Shown: positions 9,091 through 17,492, numbered from the stretch's first letter. The stretch: 64,000 nucleotides of DNA from Tardiphaga alba (GCF_018279705.1 NZ_CP036498.1:558001-622000), one strand, 5' to 3'. The notes: a model not told the origin generated them from the sequence alone. Program-made: numbers and translations.

Positions 9091-9899
9091 ATGAAGCCAG
9101 CCTATGAAATCTACGCGATCCGTTATGCAACCATGACGCCGCGGACGCCGGCCATGAACTATCTGTCTCCCGATCCGCATGAGACGACGGCCGCCGATCT
9201 CGATTATTTCGTCTGGCTGGTTCGCGGTGGCGGGCGCGATATCCTGGTTGATACCGGCTTCAATGAGGCGGCGTCTAAAGCGCGCAGTCGGGCGCTTGCG
9301 ATCAATCCGATCGATGCGCTGGCGCAGTTCGGTGTGGCGGCCGACACCATCCGTGACGTCGTCGTGACGCATCTGCATTACGACCATGCGGGCAATCTCG
9401 ACCGATTGCCGAATGCCCGGTTCCATCTGCAGGATCGCGAAATGGCCTATGCGACGGGCCGCTGCATGTGCAACGGTCTGCTGCGGCATCCGTTTTCGGC
9501 CGAGGACGTCACGCTGATGGTGCGCCACGTCTATAACGAGCGCGTCACCTTCCATAATGGCGACGGCGAGATTGCGCCTGGCATCACCGTTCACCGCGTC
9601 GGCGGCCATTCGGACGGCCTGCAGATCGTTCGCGTCGAAACCGAACGCGGGCCGGTGGTTCTGGCGTCGGACGCCGCGCATTATTACGGCAATTTCCAGC
9701 GCCGAAGCCCGTTTCCGATCGTCTACAATATCGGCGACATGTGCGATGGCTGGCTGACCTGCGAACGTCTTGCCGGCCACCCCGATCGGATCATTCCCGG
9801 CCACGACCCCTGGTGCGCGAGCTGTATCCGCGCATCCCCGGCGAGGCCGATGCCTATGCGCTGCACCTGCCGCCGTCGCGTTCCTTCGTGGAAAGCTAA
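9091..9899 (+). CDS. Metallo-beta-lactamase fold hydrolase, AHL-lactonase-like, with 3' frameshift
   Basis: An MBL-fold enzyme resembling N-acyl-homoserine lactonases and related lactone hydrolases. All metal ligands are present: HLHYDH at residues 94-99, His173 (GGHSDG), Asp194 (ASDAAHY) and His238 (PGHDP). Directly after GHDP the frame changes: as read it continues as a Cys/Arg-rich tail to 9939 and overlaps the convergent marR gene. One extra C in the CCCC run at 9807-9810 would give LVRELYPRIPGEADAYALHL and a stop at 9899, the tail expected for the family and three bases short of marR. I give the end of the restored frame. It is either a sequencing error or a late frameshift that leaves the active site intact. 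The substrate is not known; the neighbours are aromatic catabolic genes. Confidence 0.75.
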
Positions 9900-9902
9900 A
9901 TT

Positions 9903-10376
9903 TCAATACGGACTGGTTTTCTGCGCATGTTGGGTCTGAACGAGGTCGAGGGCTTCCTCGATCTTGTCGAGGGCCTGCGCAAACTGCTTACGCTCCTGAG
10001 CCGTCAGGCAGGCCAGGATGTCCCGCTCTTTCGATAGCAGGCGCGGGATCAGCTCTTCATAGAGCGCTTTGCCTTTTGACGAGAGCCGCAGTTCGAAAGC
10101 CCGGCGGTCGTCGCTGCTTTCCACCCGCTCGATCAGCTTGCGCTCCAGCAGGCCGGTCACAGCCCGGCTGATGGTCGATTTGTGCGTCCGCGTACATTGC
10201 GCGATGAATTGTGCGCTGCACGCGTCGTCGCGAAATCCGAGCGTCGCCACCACCCGCCACTCCGGAATGTCGAGCCCGTAACGCACCTGATATTCCTCCG
10301 ATAGCGCCGCACTGACTTCGGCGGCGAGGCGGTTGAGCCGGAACGGAACGAAGCGGAACAGGTCGAATTCGGCCAT
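9903..10376 (-). CDS. MarR-family transcriptional regulator
   Basis: A 157-residue winged-helix repressor of MarR type. The DNA-binding part is seen at CSAQFIAQCTRTHKSTISRA (recognition helix), followed by LLERKLIERVESSDDRRAFEL, the usual wing with the DxR motif, and flanking dimerisation helices at both ends. It is divergent from the flavoprotein hydroxylase at 10518 with 141 bases between them, and an inverted repeat at 10423-10444 overlaps the predicted promoter of that gene. MarR proteins in such positions usually release DNA on binding an aromatic substrate, so this is the likely local regulator of the hydroxylase and perhaps the hmgA operon (inference). Confidence 0.9.
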   Translation of the reverse strand: MAEFDLFRFVPFRLNRLAAEVSAALSEEYQVRYGLDIPEWRVVATLGFRDDACSAQFIAQCTRTHKSTISRAVTGLLERKLIERVESSDDRRAFELRLSSKGKALYEELIPRLLSKERDILACLTAQERKQFAQALDKIEEALDLVQTQHAQKTSPY

Positions 10377-10395
10377 TGGGTTTGCAATTCTTCAG

Positions 10396-10444
10396 TTGAC
10401 GCCGCCTGCAGGTCGGCGTTTAGATGGTTGCAAGTGAAACTATC
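10396..10444 (+). promoter_or_regulatory. Promoter with overlapping MarR-type operator
   Basis: A TTGACG box at 10396-10401 and TTAGAT at 10420-10425, 18 bases apart, form a sigma-70-like promoter facing the hydroxylase gene. An imperfect inverted repeat overlaps the -10 end: arms GATGGTTGC (10423-10431) and GAAACTATC (10436-10444) around AAGT, matching at 7 of 9 positions. The geometry fits repression by the divergent MarR protein. Confidence 0.5.
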
Positions 10445-10517
10445 TTAGCGGGCGCAAAGCCGGTTGACCAGACCGGCGCAATTGGACCCGCACAGGAACC
10501 GACCAAGGAAGCGACGG

Positions 10518-12128
10518 ATGGCGCAACAGGCCCGCCAGTTCAACTACGTCCGCCATGCCGATCAGGCGCAGGCGCCGCATGAGGTGGCGCTGCATCCGGT
10601 CGTGGTGGTCGGCGCCGGCCCGGTCGGGCTGTCGCTGGCGATTGATTTGGCGCTGCGCGGGCAAAAGGTCGTGCTGCTCGACGATGCGGACCGGATCGGC
10701 GACGGTTCGCGCGCGATCTGTTTCTCCAAGCGTTCGCTCGAATACTGGGATCGCCTCGGTGTTGCCGATCGCATGACCGAGAAAGGTGTCGTGTGGAACG
10801 TCGGCAAGATCTTCCTCGGCCCGGAAATGCTGTATCAGTTCGACCTGCTGCCCGAAGACGGCCACAAGATGCCGGCCTTCATCAATTTGCAGCAATACTA
10901 CGCGGAAGCATTTCTCGTCGATCGCGCACGTGATTTGTCTGAGATCGACCTGCGCTGGCGCAACAAGGTCACGGGCGTCAATCAGGGCAATGATTATGCC
11001 GAACTAACCATCGAGACGCCGGACGGCCCCTACAAACTACGTGCATCCTATGTGGTCGCCTGTGATGGCGCGCGCTCGGCGTTGCGCGGCATGGTGGGCG
11101 CGGATTTCGAGGGCGAGGTGTTCGAGGACCAATTCCTGATCGCCGACGTCAAGATGACTGCGGAATTCCCCACCGAACGCTGGTTCTGGTTCGATCCGCC
11201 GTTTCATTCCGGCCAGTCGGCCCTGCTGCATCGCCAGCCCGACGATGTCTGGCGCATCGATCTGCAACTCGGACCCGATGCGGATCCGGCGGAAGAGCGT
11301 CGGCCTGAAAAGGTGCGCCCGCGTATCGCGCGCATGCTCGGCCATGACGCTTTCGAGTTCGAATGGATCTCGGTCTACAAATTCCAGTGCCGCCGCATGC
11401 GCAGCTTCGTGCATGAACGCGTGATCTTTGCCGGCGATGCCGCACATCAGGTGTCGCCGTTTGGCGCACGCGGCGCCAATTCCGGGCTGGAGGATGCGGA
11501 GAACCTCGCCTGGAAGCTCGCACTCATTTTGAGCGGCGATGCGCCCGCGTCGCTGCTGGCAAGCTATGACGCCGAGCGTGGCTTCGCTGCCGACGAGAAT
11601 ATCCGTGCCTCTACCAATGCGACGGATTTCATCGCGCCGCATTCGCGGCATGAAAGCCGCCTGCGAAAAGCCGTGCTGTCGCTTGCGAAGGAAGCGGATT
11701 TCGCCAAGCGCATGGTGAATGGCGGGCGACTCTCGGTGCCGTCGGTCTATCAGACACCGCTCTCGACCGCCGATAGCGACGACTGGTCGAGCGGCCCACC
11801 GCCCGGCGCGCATATGCCGGACGCGCCTGTTGTCACCGATCACGGCGCGCAGGTGTTTCTGTCTGAACGTTTTGCACAGGCCGGTCGTGGTTTTGCGGTG
11901 CTGCATACGAATGGCGCTTCCATTGAACTGCCTGAAGGCGTGGCGCGCATTGTCATCGGCGACGATGCGCCACTGCGCGACGAGGCTGGGCTGTTCAAGG
12001 CGCGTTACGGCGGTGACCTCGGCAACGCCTATCTGCTTCGCCCCGACGGCTACGTGGCCGCCCGCTTTCGCCATCCGACCCCTGAAGCGATCGCGGCAGC
12101 CCATGCGCGCGCCAGCGGTCGGGCGTGA
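10518..12128 (+). CDS. FAD-dependent aromatic hydroxylase (PheA/MhpA-type flavoprotein monooxygenase)
   Basis: A 536-residue class A flavoprotein monooxygenase. The dinucleotide-binding motif VVVVGAGPVGLSLAIDLALR lies near residues 30-50, the DG motif appears as VVACDGARSALRG, and the FAD-ribityl GD motif as VIFAGDAAHQVSPFGARG; a C-terminal thioredoxin-like domain is typical of the phenol hydroxylase/MhpA subfamily. The ATG at 10518 has an AGGAAG Shine-Dalgarno; the longer frame from 10464 has none. It is followed nine bases later by a small DUF2783-type gene and then by hmgA-maiA-fahA. A flavoprotein plus small-protein pair next to hmgA recalls 3-hydroxyphenylacetate 6-hydroxylase (MhaAB), which makes homogentisate; this assignment is inference and other hydroxyaromatic substrates are possible. 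Confidence 0.85.
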   Translation: MAQQARQFNYVRHADQAQAPHEVALHPVVVVGAGPVGLSLAIDLALRGQKVVLLDDADRIGDGSRAICFSKRSLEYWDRLGVADRMTEKGVVWNVGKIFLGPEMLYQFDLLPEDGHKMPAFINLQQYYAEAFLVDRARDLSEIDLRWRNKVTGVNQGNDYAELTIETPDGPYKLRASYVVACDGARSALRGMVGADFEGEVFEDQFLIADVKMTAEFPTERWFWFDPPFHSGQSALLHRQPDDVWRIDLQLGPDADPAEERRPEKVRPRIARMLGHDAFEFEWISVYKFQCRRMRSFVHERVIFAGDAAHQVSPFGARGANSGLEDAENLAWKLALILSGDAPASLLASYDAERGFAADENIRASTNATDFIAPHSRHESRLRKAVLSLAKEADFAKRMVNGGRLSVPSVYQTPLSTADSDDWSSGPPPGAHMPDAPVVTDHGAQVFLSERFAQAGRGFAVLHTNGASIELPEGVARIVIGDDAPLRDEAGLFKARYGGDLGNAYLLRPDGYVAARFRHPTPEAIAAAHARASGRA

Positions 12129-12137
12129 GGAGTGACC

Positions 12138-12359
12138 ATGGCTTTGTCCACGCAATCCAATTTCGCCAATCCCGACGCTGCCTATCGCCGCATCGTCGAG
12201 GCACATCGCGGCCTCGGTGACGAGCAGAGCGCCACGCTCGATGCCGCCCTAGTACTGATCCTCGCCAATCACATCGGTGACATCGCTGTGCTCGACGATG
12301 CCATCGCACTGGCGAAGCGCCGGCTGCCCAATGCTGCGCGTTCCGACGTCACGACCTGA
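12138..12359 (+). CDS. Small DUF2783-type protein, probable hydroxylase partner
   Basis: A 73-residue soluble protein, mostly helical, with the recognisable core AYRRIVEAHRGLGDEQSATL followed by DAALVLILANHIGDIAVLDD, matching my memory of the DUF2783 family, which is usually found next to flavoprotein hydroxylases. The ATG at 12138 has a strong GAGGAG Shine-Dalgarno; the GTG two codons earlier is unlikely. It sits 9 bases after the hydroxylase stop. In the MhaAB system a similarly small protein serves as a coupling protein, so an accessory role for the hydroxylase is plausible but not shown by the sequence. Confidence 0.75.
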   Translation: MALSTQSNFANPDAAYRRIVEAHRGLGDEQSATLDAALVLILANHIGDIAVLDDAIALAKRRLPNAARSDVTT

Positions 12360-12386
12360 TTTCTGCAAGCCACAAGGATATCGAAG

Positions 12387-13337
12387 ATGGCAAAAGGTTT
12401 CGCATCCACCACCGACATGGCCGAGAAGAAGATCACTTTCTCGGAAATCGGCCCTGATCTTTACGCCTTCACAGCCGAAGGTGATCCGAATTCAGCAGTG
12501 ATCGTCGGTGATGACGGTTGCATCGTGTTCGACGCGCAGGCAACGCCCGCGCTGGCGAACAAGGTGATCGAACGCGTTCGCACCGTCACCGACAAGCCGA
12601 TCAAATATGTGGTGCTGTCGCATTACCACGCCGTGCGCGTGCTGGGCGCTTCCGCTTTCGATGCGCAGGGCGTCGTTGCCTCGCAGGAAACCCATCGCCT
12701 GGTCCAGGAACGTGGCCAGCAGGATTGGGACTCGGAATTCGGCCGCTTCCCGCGCCTGTTCCAGGGCTCCGAAAGCATCCCGGGGCTGACCTGGCCGACG
12801 CTGACCTTCGAAGGCGAGATGTCGATCTATCTCGGCAAGCGTGAAGTGCGGCTGATGCAGCTCGGCGCTGGCCATACCTCCGGCGACATCGTGGCCTGGG
12901 TGCCCGATGCCGAAGTAATGTTTTCCGGGGATCTCATCGAATATCACTCCGCCTGCTATTGCGGCGACGCCTGGCTGCGCGAATGGCCGGGAACGCTGGA
13001 CGAGATCCGCAGCTTCAATCCGAAAGCCATTGCGCCGGGCCGCGGCGATGCGCTGAAGGGGCTTGAGACCACGCGCGAGGCCATCGCCATGACCCGCGAT
13101 TTCGTGACCTCGCTGTATGGTGCCGCGGAGCTGTCTGTCGCCAAAGGCCGCACGCTCAAGGAGAGCATGGCCGCGACCCGCGAGGTCATGGACAAGAAGT
13201 TCGGCAGCTTTGCGATCTACGAACACTGCCTGCCATTCAACGTCTCGCGTGCCTATGACGAGGCGTCGGGCATCGACGATCCCGTCATCTGGACCGACAA
13301 GCGCGACCGCGAGATGTGGGCAGCTTTGCAGGATTGA
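12387..13337 (+). CDS. Metallo-beta-lactamase fold protein with altered metal motif
   Basis: A 316-residue MBL-fold protein in the aromatic catabolism operon, 27 bases after the small DUF2783 gene. The fold is shown by NSAVIVGDDGCIVFDAQATP, the motif SHYHAVRVLG at 78-87, GAGHTSGD at 160-167 (His163) and FSGDLIEYH (Asp182). The canonical HxHxDH is here H79-Y-H81-A-V83-R84: the site-2 ligands Asp and His are replaced by Val and Arg, while His79, His81, His163 and Asp182 remain. One metal site may persist. The gene order suggests a role in handling an intermediate of the hydroxylase/homogentisate route, but the reaction is unknown. Confidence 0.82.
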   Translation: MAKGFASTTDMAEKKITFSEIGPDLYAFTAEGDPNSAVIVGDDGCIVFDAQATPALANKVIERVRTVTDKPIKYVVLSHYHAVRVLGASAFDAQGVVASQETHRLVQERGQQDWDSEFGRFPRLFQGSESIPGLTWPTLTFEGEMSIYLGKREVRLMQLGAGHTSGDIVAWVPDAEVMFSGDLIEYHSACYCGDAWLREWPGTLDEIRSFNPKAIAPGRGDALKGLETTREAIAMTRDFVTSLYGAAELSVAKGRTLKESMAATREVMDKKFGSFAIYEHCLPFNVSRAYDEASGIDDPVIWTDKRDREMWAALQD

Positions 13338-13348
13338 TCTTAAGTTAG

Positions 13349-13440
13349 TCGTCATTGCGAGGAGCGCAGCGACGAAGCAATCCAGAAAGCCAAGCGAAAA
13401 ACTGGATTGCTTCGTCGCCTTCGGCTCCTCGCAATGACGA
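13349..13440. repeat. Palindromic repeat, family A
   Basis: A 92-base element whose ends TCGTCATTGCGAGGAGC and GCTCCTCGCAATGACGA are perfect inverted repeats, with inner GACGAAGCAATCCAG and CTGGATTGCTTCGTC also pairing. It fills the gap before hmgA. A second copy lies at 50350-50452. This type is widespread between genes in Bradyrhizobium-like genomes. Confidence 0.85.
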
Positions 13441-13458
13441 GGGAGAGAGGAGAGCGAG

Positions 13459-14805
13459 ATGAACGTCAATACTACGCCTGATAAAATTCACCTCGCCTCC
13501 GGGCAGGTCACCCCTGGCTATATGTCGGGCTTCGGCAATTCGTTCGAGACCGAAGCACTGCCCGGCGCGCTGCCGATGGGCCGCAATTCGCCGCAACGTT
13601 GCGCCTACGGCCTCTATGCCGAACAGCTCTCCGGCTCGCCTTTCACTGCGCCGCGTGGCACCAATGAGCGTTCCTGGCTATACCGCATCCGCCCGTCGGT
13701 GAAGCATTCCGGCCGCTTTACAAAGGTGGATCGCAAGCATTGGCGCACCGCGCCGTGCCACGAGAACGATATGCCCATCGCGCAGTTGCGATGGGACCCC
13801 GCGCCGATGCCGAGCGAGAAGCTCACCTTCATCGACGGCATCCACACCATGACGACAGCCGGTGATGCCGGCACGCAGGCCGGCATGGCCGCGCATATCT
13901 ATCTGATCACGGCGTCCATGGTGGACCAGAACTTCTACAATGCCGATGGCGAGCTGATGTTCGTGCTGCAGCAGGGCCAGCTGCTGTTGGTCACCGAATT
14001 CGGCCGCATCCATGCCGAGCCTGGCGAGATCGTCGTGATCCCGCGCGGCGTCAAGTTCCGCGTCGAACTGCCGGATGGTCCTGCGCGCGGCTATCTCTGT
14101 GAAAATTACGGCGGGGCCTTCACGCTGCCGGAGCGCGGGCCGATCGGGGCCAATTGCCTCGCCAATGCGCGCGACTTCCTGACGCCGGTCGCCTCCTATG
14201 AAGACAAGGACACGCCGACCGAACTCTATGTGAAATGGGGCGGCGAGCTCTATGTGACCAAGCTCGGCCACTCGCCGATCGACGTCGTCGCCTGGCACGG
14301 CAATTATGCGCCCTATAAATACGACCTGCGCAGCTTCTCGCCGGTGGGCGCCATCGGCTTCGATCATCCGGATCCGTCGATCTTCACGGTGCTCACCTCG
14401 CCGTCGGAAACGGCCGGCACCGCGAATATCGATTTCGTGATCTTCCCCGAGCGCTGGATGGTCGGCGAAAACACCTTCCGTCCGCCGTGGTATCACATGA
14501 ATATCATGTCGGAATTCATGGGCCTCATTTACGGTGTCTATGATGCGAAGCCGCAGGGGTTCGTCCCCGGCGGCATCAGCCTGCACAATATGATGTTGTC
14601 GCATGGCCCGGATCGCGATGCCTTCGATCACGCCAGCAATGGCGAGCTCAAGCCGGTGAAGCTCACGGGCACCATGGCCTTCATGTTCGAGACGCGCTTC
14701 CCGCAGCGGGTCACGGACTATGCTGCGACCACGCCGGCTTTGCAGAGCGATTATGCCGTTTGCTGGGACGGGCTCGAGAAACGCTTCGATCCGAACAGGC
14801 CGTGA
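13459..14805 (+). CDS. hmgA: Homogentisate 1,2-dioxygenase
   Basis: A cytoplasmic non-haem iron enzyme that opens the ring of homogentisate to maleylacetoacetate, the central step of tyrosine and phenylacetate degradation. The 448-residue length is normal. Recognisable blocks are [19 protein letters not shown] near the N-terminus, [28 protein letters not shown] in the cupin core, and [18 protein letters not shown] and [12 protein letters not shown], which carry iron-ligand and active-site His/Glu residues. The ATG follows a GAGAGCGAG purine stretch. maiA begins 6 bases after the stop and fahA follows, so the three form an operon, possibly with the upstream hydroxylase genes across the family A repeat. 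Confidence 0.98.
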   Translation: MNVNTTPDKIHLASGQVTPGYMSGFGNSFETEALPGALPMGRNSPQRCAYGLYAEQLSGSPFTAPRGTNERSWLYRIRPSVKHSGRFTKVDRKHWRTAPCHENDMPIAQLRWDPAPMPSEKLTFIDGIHTMTTAGDAGTQAGMAAHIYLITASMVDQNFYNADGELMFVLQQGQLLLVTEFGRIHAEPGEIVVIPRGVKFRVELPDGPARGYLCENYGGAFTLPERGPIGANCLANARDFLTPVASYEDKDTPTELYVKWGGELYVTKLGHSPIDVVAWHGNYAPYKYDLRSFSPVGAIGFDHPDPSIFTVLTSPSETAGTANIDFVIFPERWMVGENTFRPPWYHMNIMSEFMGLIYGVYDAKPQGFVPGGISLHNMMLSHGPDRDAFDHASNGELKPVKLTGTMAFMFETRFPQRVTDYAATTPALQSDYAVCWDGLEKRFDPNRP

Positions 14806-14811
14806 GGTGAT

Positions 14812-15462
14812 ATGAGCACACAGCCCGACGCCGTCCTCTACGGCTATTTCCGCTCCACCGCCGCCTATCGCGTCCGCATCGCGCTGGGCCTGAAAGGGCT
14901 CGGCGCGGATCAGCGCTACGTACATCTGCGCAAGGGCGAGCAGACCCAGCCGGCCTATCGCAAGATCAATCCGGCGGGTCTCGTGCCGTATTTCGCTGAA
15001 GGCGATCTGCATCTCGCGCAATCGCTGGCGATCATCGAATATTTGGACGAGACCCATCCCGAACCGCCGCTGCTGCCGAAAGGCGCTGCAGCGCGCGCCA
15101 TTGCGCGCGAAATGGCGCAGGTGGTGTGCTGCGACATCCACCCGATCGGCAATTTGCGCGTGCTCAATCGCCTGATCGAGATGGGCGTCGATGACGCCGC
15201 GCGCACCGCGTGGTCGCAGCATTGGATCGCCACCGGCTTCGACGCCATCGAGGCGCGGCTGGCCGAGCTCGACGCTGGCCCGTTTGCCTTTGGTGATCAG
15301 CCGACGCTCGCCGATATCTGCATCGTGCCGCAGGTGTTCAATGCGCGCCGTTTCGGCCTCGATCTCGCGCCCTATCCCCGCATCCGTGCCATCGATGCCG
15401 CTGCCGCGAAAGTCGAGGCATTTGCTGCCGCCGAGCCGGGCCGCCAGCCCGACGCCGAGTGA
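14812..15462 (+). CDS. maiA: Maleylacetoacetate isomerase (zeta-class GST)
   Basis: A 216-residue glutathione-dependent isomerase converting maleylacetoacetate to fumarylacetoacetate. The N-terminal thioredoxin-fold domain has YFRSTAAYRVRIALGLKG (the zeta-class active-site loop, usually SSxSxRVRIAL; here STAAYRVRIAL) and NPAGLVPYF, with LAQSLAIIEYLDE as the glutathione-binding SNAIL-like motif. The helical C-terminal domain has DQPTLADICIVPQVFNARRF. It is placed between hmgA and fahA with very small gaps, confirming the pathway role. Confidence 0.96.
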   Translation: MSTQPDAVLYGYFRSTAAYRVRIALGLKGLGADQRYVHLRKGEQTQPAYRKINPAGLVPYFAEGDLHLAQSLAIIEYLDETHPEPPLLPKGAAARAIAREMAQVVCCDIHPIGNLRVLNRLIEMGVDDAARTAWSQHWIATGFDAIEARLAELDAGPFAFGDQPTLADICIVPQVFNARRFGLDLAPYPRIRAIDAAAAKVEAFAAAEPGRQPDAE

Positions 15463-15485
15463 CACATCAACCGTCCGGACACCCC

Positions 15486-16754
15486 ATGCATCCCAACGAT
15501 CCCGCGCTGCGTTCTTTCATCACTGTCGATCCGGCATCGGATTTCCCGATCCAGAACCTGCCTTACGGCGTGTTCTCCACGTCGGGCACGTCGCCGCGCG
15601 TCGGCGTCGCCATCGGTGATGCCGTGCTGGATCTCGCGGCGATCGAGGCCGAAGGTCTGCTTGATCTCGGCGGCGCCAAGGGCATCTTCGCGCAACCGTC
15701 GATCAATGCTTTCATGGCGCTCGGTCCAAAAGTCTGGTCGGCGACGCGCGAACGCATCAGCACGCTGCTGCGCCATGACCATGCGGAGCTGCGCGACAAT
15801 GCTGCCCTGCGCCAGCGCGCGTTGCTGCCGCGCAAGGACGTGACGCTGCATCTGCCGCTCACGGTGGCCGGCTTCACCGATTTCTATTCGTCGAAGGAAC
15901 ACGCCACCAATGTCGGCGTGATGTTCCGCGGCAAGGACAATGCGCTGCAGCCGAACTGGCTGCATATGCCCATCGGCTACAACGGCCGCGCTTCCACGGT
16001 GGTGGTCAGCGGCACCAAGGTGCGGCGCCCGCGCGGGCAGCTCAAGCCGCCAAGCGTCGATGTGCCGTCCTTCGGCCCATGCAAGCGGCTCGATTTCGAA
16101 CTGGAGATGGGCGTGGTCGTCGGCCAGTCCTCGACCATGGGCGACATGCTCACCGAGGCGCAGGCTGAAGAGAGCATTTTCGGCTTCGTGCTGCTCAATG
16201 ACTGGAGCGCGCGCGATATCCAGCAATGGGAGTATGTGCCGCTCGGCCCTTTCCTCGCCAAGGGGTTTGCGACGACGATTAGTCCGTGGATCGTGACGCG
16301 CGAGGCGCTGGAGCCGTTCCGCGTGCAGGGGCCGGCGCAGGATCCGGCGCCGCTTCCCTATCTTCAACAGCGCGGCGCCAACAATTACGACATGCAGCTC
16401 GATGTCGATCTGCGCACGTCCGGCACGGCGAAGCCGGCCCGGATCGCCAGCACCAATTTCAGATACATGTATTGGTCGTCGGTGCAGCAACTGGTCCATC
16501 ACGCCTCCAATGGCTGCATGATGAGCATCGGCGATCTGCTCGGCTCCGGCACCATCAGCGGCCCGGAGAAGGAACAGCGCGGCAGCCTGCTGGAAATCTC
16601 GTGGAACGGTTCGGAGCCGTTCGAGCTGCCGGATGGCAGCAAACGGTCATTCCTCGAAGACGGCGATTCGCTGGCGATCCGTGGCTGGTGCCAGGGCAAG
16701 GGCTATCGTGTCGGCTTCGGCGAATGCGAGGGGACGATTGCGGCGGCGGAGTGA
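15486..16754 (+). CDS. fahA: Fumarylacetoacetase
   Basis: The last enzyme of the homogentisate pathway, splitting fumarylacetoacetate into fumarate and acetoacetate. From the ATG at 15486 it has 422 residues, as in the family; a GTG at 15459 overlapping the maiA stop would add nine residues and is an alternative because no good Shine-Dalgarno precedes the ATG. An N-terminal SH3-like domain is followed by the FAH fold with the catalytic stretch GFTDFYSSKEHATNVG (Asp and His), PIGYNGRAST, the metal-binding LDFELEMGVVVG and FGFVLLNDWSARDIQQWE, and GTISGPEKEQRGSLLE. Third gene of the hmgA operon. Confidence 0.96.
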   Translation: MHPNDPALRSFITVDPASDFPIQNLPYGVFSTSGTSPRVGVAIGDAVLDLAAIEAEGLLDLGGAKGIFAQPSINAFMALGPKVWSATRERISTLLRHDHAELRDNAALRQRALLPRKDVTLHLPLTVAGFTDFYSSKEHATNVGVMFRGKDNALQPNWLHMPIGYNGRASTVVVSGTKVRRPRGQLKPPSVDVPSFGPCKRLDFELEMGVVVGQSSTMGDMLTEAQAEESIFGFVLLNDWSARDIQQWEYVPLGPFLAKGFATTISPWIVTREALEPFRVQGPAQDPAPLPYLQQRGANNYDMQLDVDLRTSGTAKPARIASTNFRYMYWSSVQQLVHHASNGCMMSIGDLLGSGTISGPEKEQRGSLLEISWNGSEPFELPDGSKRSFLEDGDSLAIRGWCQGKGYRVGFGECEGTIAAAE

Positions 16755-16763
16755 TGTCTCCGT

Positions 16764-16873
16764 CCCTCATGGTGAGGAGGCGCGTGAGCGCCGTCTCGAA
16801 CCATGAGATGGCTTTGGCTCCGAGTTTGCCGCCATCCTTCGAGACGCCGCTGAGCGGCTCCTCAGGATGAGGG
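16764..16873. repeat. Palindromic repeat, family B
   Basis: An element of about 110 bases between fahA and the Lrp-type gene. Ends CCCTCATGGTGAGGAG and CTCCTCAGGATGAGGG are near-perfect inverted repeats; inside are CGTCTCGAACCATGAGATGG and CCATCCTTCGAGACG. Related copies are at 27803-27918 and, more divergent, 54098-54206. It may also end the convergent transcripts. Confidence 0.8.
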
Positions 16874-16884
16874 GCGGAGTGATG

Positions 16885-17358
16885 TTAGCGCAGCGTGTTG
16901 AGCGGCAGCTTGCTGGTGTCTTTCAGCCGGTCCAGCACGATGGATGACCGCACATGGGCGACGCTCTGATGCGGCATCAGCACGTCATTGACGAGGTTCG
17001 ACAGGCCCTTGAGATCGCGCAGGATCGCCTTCAGCACATAATCGGCATCGCCGGTGAGCGAATAGGCCTCCTGGATCTCGTCGATCCGCTGCACCAGCGT
17101 GCGAAACTTCTTCGCATTGTCGGGTGAATGGGTGGCCAGCGTCACCTGGATGAAGGCGACGACGCCGAAGCCGAGGGCTTCCGGCGAGATGTCGGCGTGA
17201 TAGCCCGAGATCACCTTATCGTCCTCTAGCCGCATCCGCCGCCGCGAGCATTGCGAGGCGGAGAGGCCGACATTGTCGGCAAGCTGCTGGTTGGTCAGCC
17301 GGCCGTCGTCCTGCAGCGCCGCCAGCATCTTCAGATCGAACAAATCCACCTCGATCAT
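16885..17358 (-). CDS. Lrp/AsnC-family transcriptional regulator
   Basis: A 157-residue Lrp/AsnC protein. The helix-turn-helix is MIEVDLFDLKMLAALQDDGR then LTNQQLADNVGLSASQCSRR, followed by the RAM/AsnC ligand-binding domain (SLTGDADYVLKAILRDLKGL). The ATG at 17358 has a CAGGAG Shine-Dalgarno; the longer frame starting at 17493 would include an untypical Arg/Cys-rich leader and overlap the hppD start. It is divergent from the 4-hydroxyphenylpyruvate dioxygenase gene, and a perfect palindrome lies 17 bases upstream of its start. It probably controls tyrosine catabolism and itself. Confidence 0.93.
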   Translation of the reverse strand: MIEVDLFDLKMLAALQDDGRLTNQQLADNVGLSASQCSRRRMRLEDDKVISGYHADISPEALGFGVVAFIQVTLATHSPDNAKKFRTLVQRIDEIQEAYSLTGDADYVLKAILRDLKGLSNLVNDVLMPHQSVAHVRSSIVLDRLKDTSKLPLNTLR

Positions 17359-17374
17359 GCGCGGAATGCTCCTG

Positions 17375-17395
17375 TCATGCACGGATCGTGCATGA
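17375..17395. promoter_or_regulatory. Perfect palindrome, candidate Lrp-type operator
   Basis: Arms TCATGCACG (17375-17383) and CGTGCATGA (17387-17395) are exact reverse complements around GAT. The site is 17 bases upstream of the Lrp-type start codon and 98 bases upstream of hppD, a suitable place for autoregulation and control of the divergent dioxygenase gene. Confidence 0.6.
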
Positions 17396-17492
17396 TTGTG
17401 ACATTTCGCAACCCGGATTGCACGCACCTTGCGCGCCGGACGCCTCACATTGTCCTGAAGCGACATTCGTCCGCAGCGACAGGGAGAACACA

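Noticed and set aside
11037..12206. A 389-codon minus-strand frame opposite the flavoprotein hydroxylase
   Set aside because: The plus strand shows FAD motifs in full; this frame is a shadow.
13349..13440. Possible CRISPR unit or insertion-sequence end
   Set aside because: There are no evenly spaced repeats with spacers, no transposase gene and no target-site duplication; it fits a REP-like palindromic element.
13678..15465. A 595-codon open frame on the minus strand opposite hmgA and maiA
   Set aside because: It lies antisense to two clearly identified enzymes, has Arg/His/Asp-rich shadow composition and no domain. High GC in third positions keeps such frames open.
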